DNA of 7,882 nucleotides from an uncultured Gemmatimonadota bacterium (GTDB lineage Bacteria > Gemmatimonadota > Gemmatimonadetes > Longimicrobiales > Gaopeijiaceae). The notes beneath the pieces are model-generated. The model was not told the origin of the DNA. It saw only the letters and a list, made by a program, of their open reading frames with translations, and did not search any database. A program made the translations under genes and the position numbers. Each line of letters opens with the position of its first letter. The first letter of the stretch is position 1. Of the stretch, positions 6,397 through 7,882 are shown piece by piece. The DNA lies in the NCBI GenBank assembly GCA_937136445.1, contig CAKZOQ010000596.1:1-7882 (forward strand), read 5' to 3'.

Positions 6397-6428
6397 ACGT
6401 CGCGGGGAAGCGGCCGCATGTGCGACGT
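6397..6428. repeat. Inverted repeat in the leader of the small acidic protein gene
   Basis: ACGTCGC (6397-6403) and GCGACGT (6422-6428) form a perfect 7-base stem around an 18-base loop that itself contains the palindrome GCGGCCGC (6410-6417). It would lie in the 5' untranslated part of the minus-strand transcript. Confidence 0.35.
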
Positions 6429-6444
6429 GCTAAGTACCACAGAG

Positions 6445-6473
6445 ATAATAACTTGAATTGCTTGATGCGTCAG
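6445..6473 (-). promoter_or_regulatory. Sigma-70-like promoter for the small acidic protein gene
   Basis: On the minus strand CTGACG (6473-6468; four of six matches to TTGACA) is followed after exactly 17 bases by TATTAT (6450-6445; five of six matches to TATAAT). The region is notably AT-rich for this window. Transcription would start near 6438, giving a leader of about 87 bases. Confidence 0.6.
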
Positions 6474-6511
6474 GGGGTGTTGAGCTTCCGGCGCCTCCGT
6501 CGCTGCGTCCC

Positions 6512-6542
6512 TTGAACTCCGGAGGGCCGTCGGGCCTATTAC
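6512..6542 (+). promoter_or_regulatory. Weak candidate promoter for the beta-propeller gene
   Basis: TTGAAC (6512-6517) is followed after 19 bases by TATTAC (6537-6542). Both boxes match consensus only partly and the spacing is long. It lies 45 bases before ATG 6588, with no Shine-Dalgarno site in between. Confidence 0.25.
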
Positions 6543-6587
6543 AACCGTCCTCCTACGCCCGGTCGCCGTCTCCAGTCCGGATTCCCC

Positions 6588-7829
6588 ATGCCGTCTCGTC
6601 TCCGTCCCCGCCACGCCGCCGTGGCCGGCCAGGCCGCCACCCTGGTCCTGGCTGCCCTGGCCTGGGGCGCCGTCCCGTCCGCCGGCCAGGACGCAGCGCC
6701 CAGGGAGGCTGGCTCCCACGGCCCCGTCTATCGGGTCTACGTCGGAGCGGAATCCGCGGACCTGATCCACCGCATCCGATTCGGTCCGGAGGGCGCTGCG
6801 GTGGAGAAGACGACCTCCGTGGGGGAGATGGCCCTCGAGAACGAGGGGCCCCACGGGCTGAACGTCACCCCGGACGGCGAGCACCTTCTCATGACCACGG
6901 CCCACGGGGTCCCCGACGGCAAGTTGTGGAAATTCGCCGCCGGGCCCGACACCGTGGTGGGCGATCCCACGCTGCTGGGGAACTTCCCGGCGACGCTGGA
7001 TCTCACGCCGGACGGGCTCTATGCCCTCGTGGCCAACTTCAACCTCCATGGAGAGCACGTCCCCTCCACCGTTTCGGTGGTCTACACCCCGGACCTCATC
7101 GAGGTGGAGCAGATTCCCACCTGCACCATGCCCCATGGACTGCGGCTCTCCCCCGACGGACTCCACGCCTACTCCATGTGCATGATGGACGACCAGCTCG
7201 TGGAGATCGACACCCGCAGCTTCCAGGTATCCCGCCGCTTCTCCGTGGCTCAGGGAGCCCGGGGCCCCGTCACCGACTATGACCCGGGCGAGATCGTCAC
7301 CGGCCACGCCGGCGTCACGGGGTCCCCCGCTTCCCACGACCGGGCCGGTGCCTCCATGGCCGGCATGGACCACGGATCGATGGAGCCGAGCTGCTCCCCC
7401 ACCTGGGCAGAGCCCGCCCCGGACGGGCGGGAGGTCTACGTGGCCTGCAACAAGAGCGACGAGATCGTCGTGGTGGACGCCGAACGCTGGACGGTGGACC
7501 GCACCTTCCAGGCGGGGCGGGGCCCCTACAACCTGGGGATCACCCCGGACGGGCGGATCCTGGTGGCGTCCCTCAAGGGCGCCGGCGCCGTCGAATTCTT
7601 CGACGCGGCCACCGGCGAGAGCCTCGCCGTGGTGCCGAGCACCACCACCGTCACCCATGGCGTGGCGGTGACGCCCGACTCCCGCTACGCCTTCATCAGC
7701 GTCGAAGGCAAGGGGGCCGAGCCCGGCAAGGTGGACATCTACGACCTCCAGAGCTTCGAGCTGGTGGCGTCCGTGGAGGTCGGCCAGCAGGCCGGCGGCA
7801 TCGTCTTCTGGACGATGTCTGACGGATGA
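6588..7829 (+). CDS. Exported YVTN-type beta-propeller protein with Met/His-rich insertion
   Basis: The 413-residue product starts with a signal peptide (basic MPSRLRPRH, hydrophobic 14-28, likely cut near VPSAGQDA), so it should act outside the cytoplasmic membrane. The rest is a beta-propeller of YVTN/YncE type. The repeat core x-x-(T/S)-P-D-G appears at PDG 95, 141, 189, 278, 320 and as PDS at 362, each followed by a strand such as YALVAN or YVACN. Three blades carry a histidine six residues before the PD pair: H89, H183 and H357. Between blades, residues about 225-272 form an insertion with H240, H250, MAGMDHGSM (257-265) and C269. MxxMDHxxM resembles copper-binding motifs of periplasmic copper proteins. 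Also notable are C179 near MPHG and SMCMMDD at 196-202. Function is unknown; relatives range from surface-layer proteins to metal-dependent propeller enzymes. ATG 6588 is the start that yields the signal peptide. Confidence 0.88.
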   Translation: MPSRLRPRHAAVAGQAATLVLAALAWGAVPSAGQDAAPREAGSHGPVYRVYVGAESADLIHRIRFGPEGAAVEKTTSVGEMALENEGPHGLNVTPDGEHLLMTTAHGVPDGKLWKFAAGPDTVVGDPTLLGNFPATLDLTPDGLYALVANFNLHGEHVPSTVSVVYTPDLIEVEQIPTCTMPHGLRLSPDGLHAYSMCMMDDQLVEIDTRSFQVSRRFSVAQGARGPVTDYDPGEIVTGHAGVTGSPASHDRAGASMAGMDHGSMEPSCSPTWAEPAPDGREVYVACNKSDEIVVVDAERWTVDRTFQAGRGPYNLGITPDGRILVASLKGAGAVEFFDAATGESLAVVPSTTTVTHGVAVTPDSRYAFISVEGKGAEPGKVDIYDLQSFELVASVEVGQQAGGIVFWTMSDG

Positions 7830-7882
7830 CGCCCAACACCCGCCGGCTCCCAGGAGTCCCAGGTAGCAGGGATCCTGACCCC
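7830..7882. other. Non-coding right edge
   Basis: Only 53 bases remain after the beta-propeller stop. I see no start of a further gene and no convincing terminator; the next gene lies outside the window. Confidence 0.5.

Noticed and set aside
6297..7658. Long minus-strand open frame opposite the beta-propeller gene
   Set aside because: It is antisense to a gene with a signal peptide and regular propeller repeats, and it overlaps the promoter and start of the small acidic protein gene.
7866..7878. Near-palindrome around GGATCC at the right edge
   Set aside because: It is short, imperfect and cut off by the window end.

Overview
This window reads as a GC-rich bacterial chromosome segment packed with short-spaced, single-copy genes. 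There are no rRNA or tRNA genes, CRISPR arrays, transposases or phage genes. A lipoprotein signal peptidase and an OsmC-type peroxidase mark it as bacterial. The gene style (GTG and TTG starts, few strong Shine-Dalgarno sites, very GC-rich coding) would fit a phylum such as Gemmatimonadota or a GC-rich proteobacterium. I cannot fix the taxon from the sequence alone.

Layout from left to right. (1) 3-824, plus strand: the C-terminal part of a GT4-type glycosyltransferase, cut by the window edge. (2) 785-1288, minus strand: a small multi-pass membrane protein of unknown function whose 3' end overlaps the glycosyltransferase by 40 bases. (3) 1457-2128, plus strand: a SAM-dependent methyltransferase with an N-terminal four-cysteine motif, diverging from (2). 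(4) 2252-2812, plus strand: lspA, signal peptidase II. (5) 2819-4057, minus strand: a CNNM/CorC-type membrane protein (DUF21, two CBS domains, CorC_HlyC), converging on lspA with a 6-base gap. (6) 4165-4593, minus strand: an OsmC peroxidase. (7) 4746-5864, plus strand: a nicotinate phosphoribosyltransferase-family enzyme, diverging from OsmC across a 152-base region holding a long imperfect palindrome. (8) 5950-6351, minus strand: a small soluble protein with a charged helical N-terminus and a very acidic tail. It converges on (7) across a strong hairpin and has a readable sigma-70-like promoter and a TTG start set by its ribosome binding site. (9) 6588-7829, plus strand: an exported YVTN-type beta-propeller with a Met/His-rich insertion that looks like a metal (copper) site.

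Most of the genes are housekeeping or envelope functions (glycan transfer, lipoprotein maturation, ion or membrane homeostasis, peroxide defence, NAD salvage). They alternate in strand and do not form one clear operon. No complete novel multi-gene system is visible. The points most worth a second look are the beta-propeller with periodic histidines and a copper-like insertion, the TTG-started acidic small protein, the uncharacterised membrane protein in its overlapping arrangement, the palindrome between osmC and the NAPRTase gene, and -10-like boxes placed as in leaderless genes.
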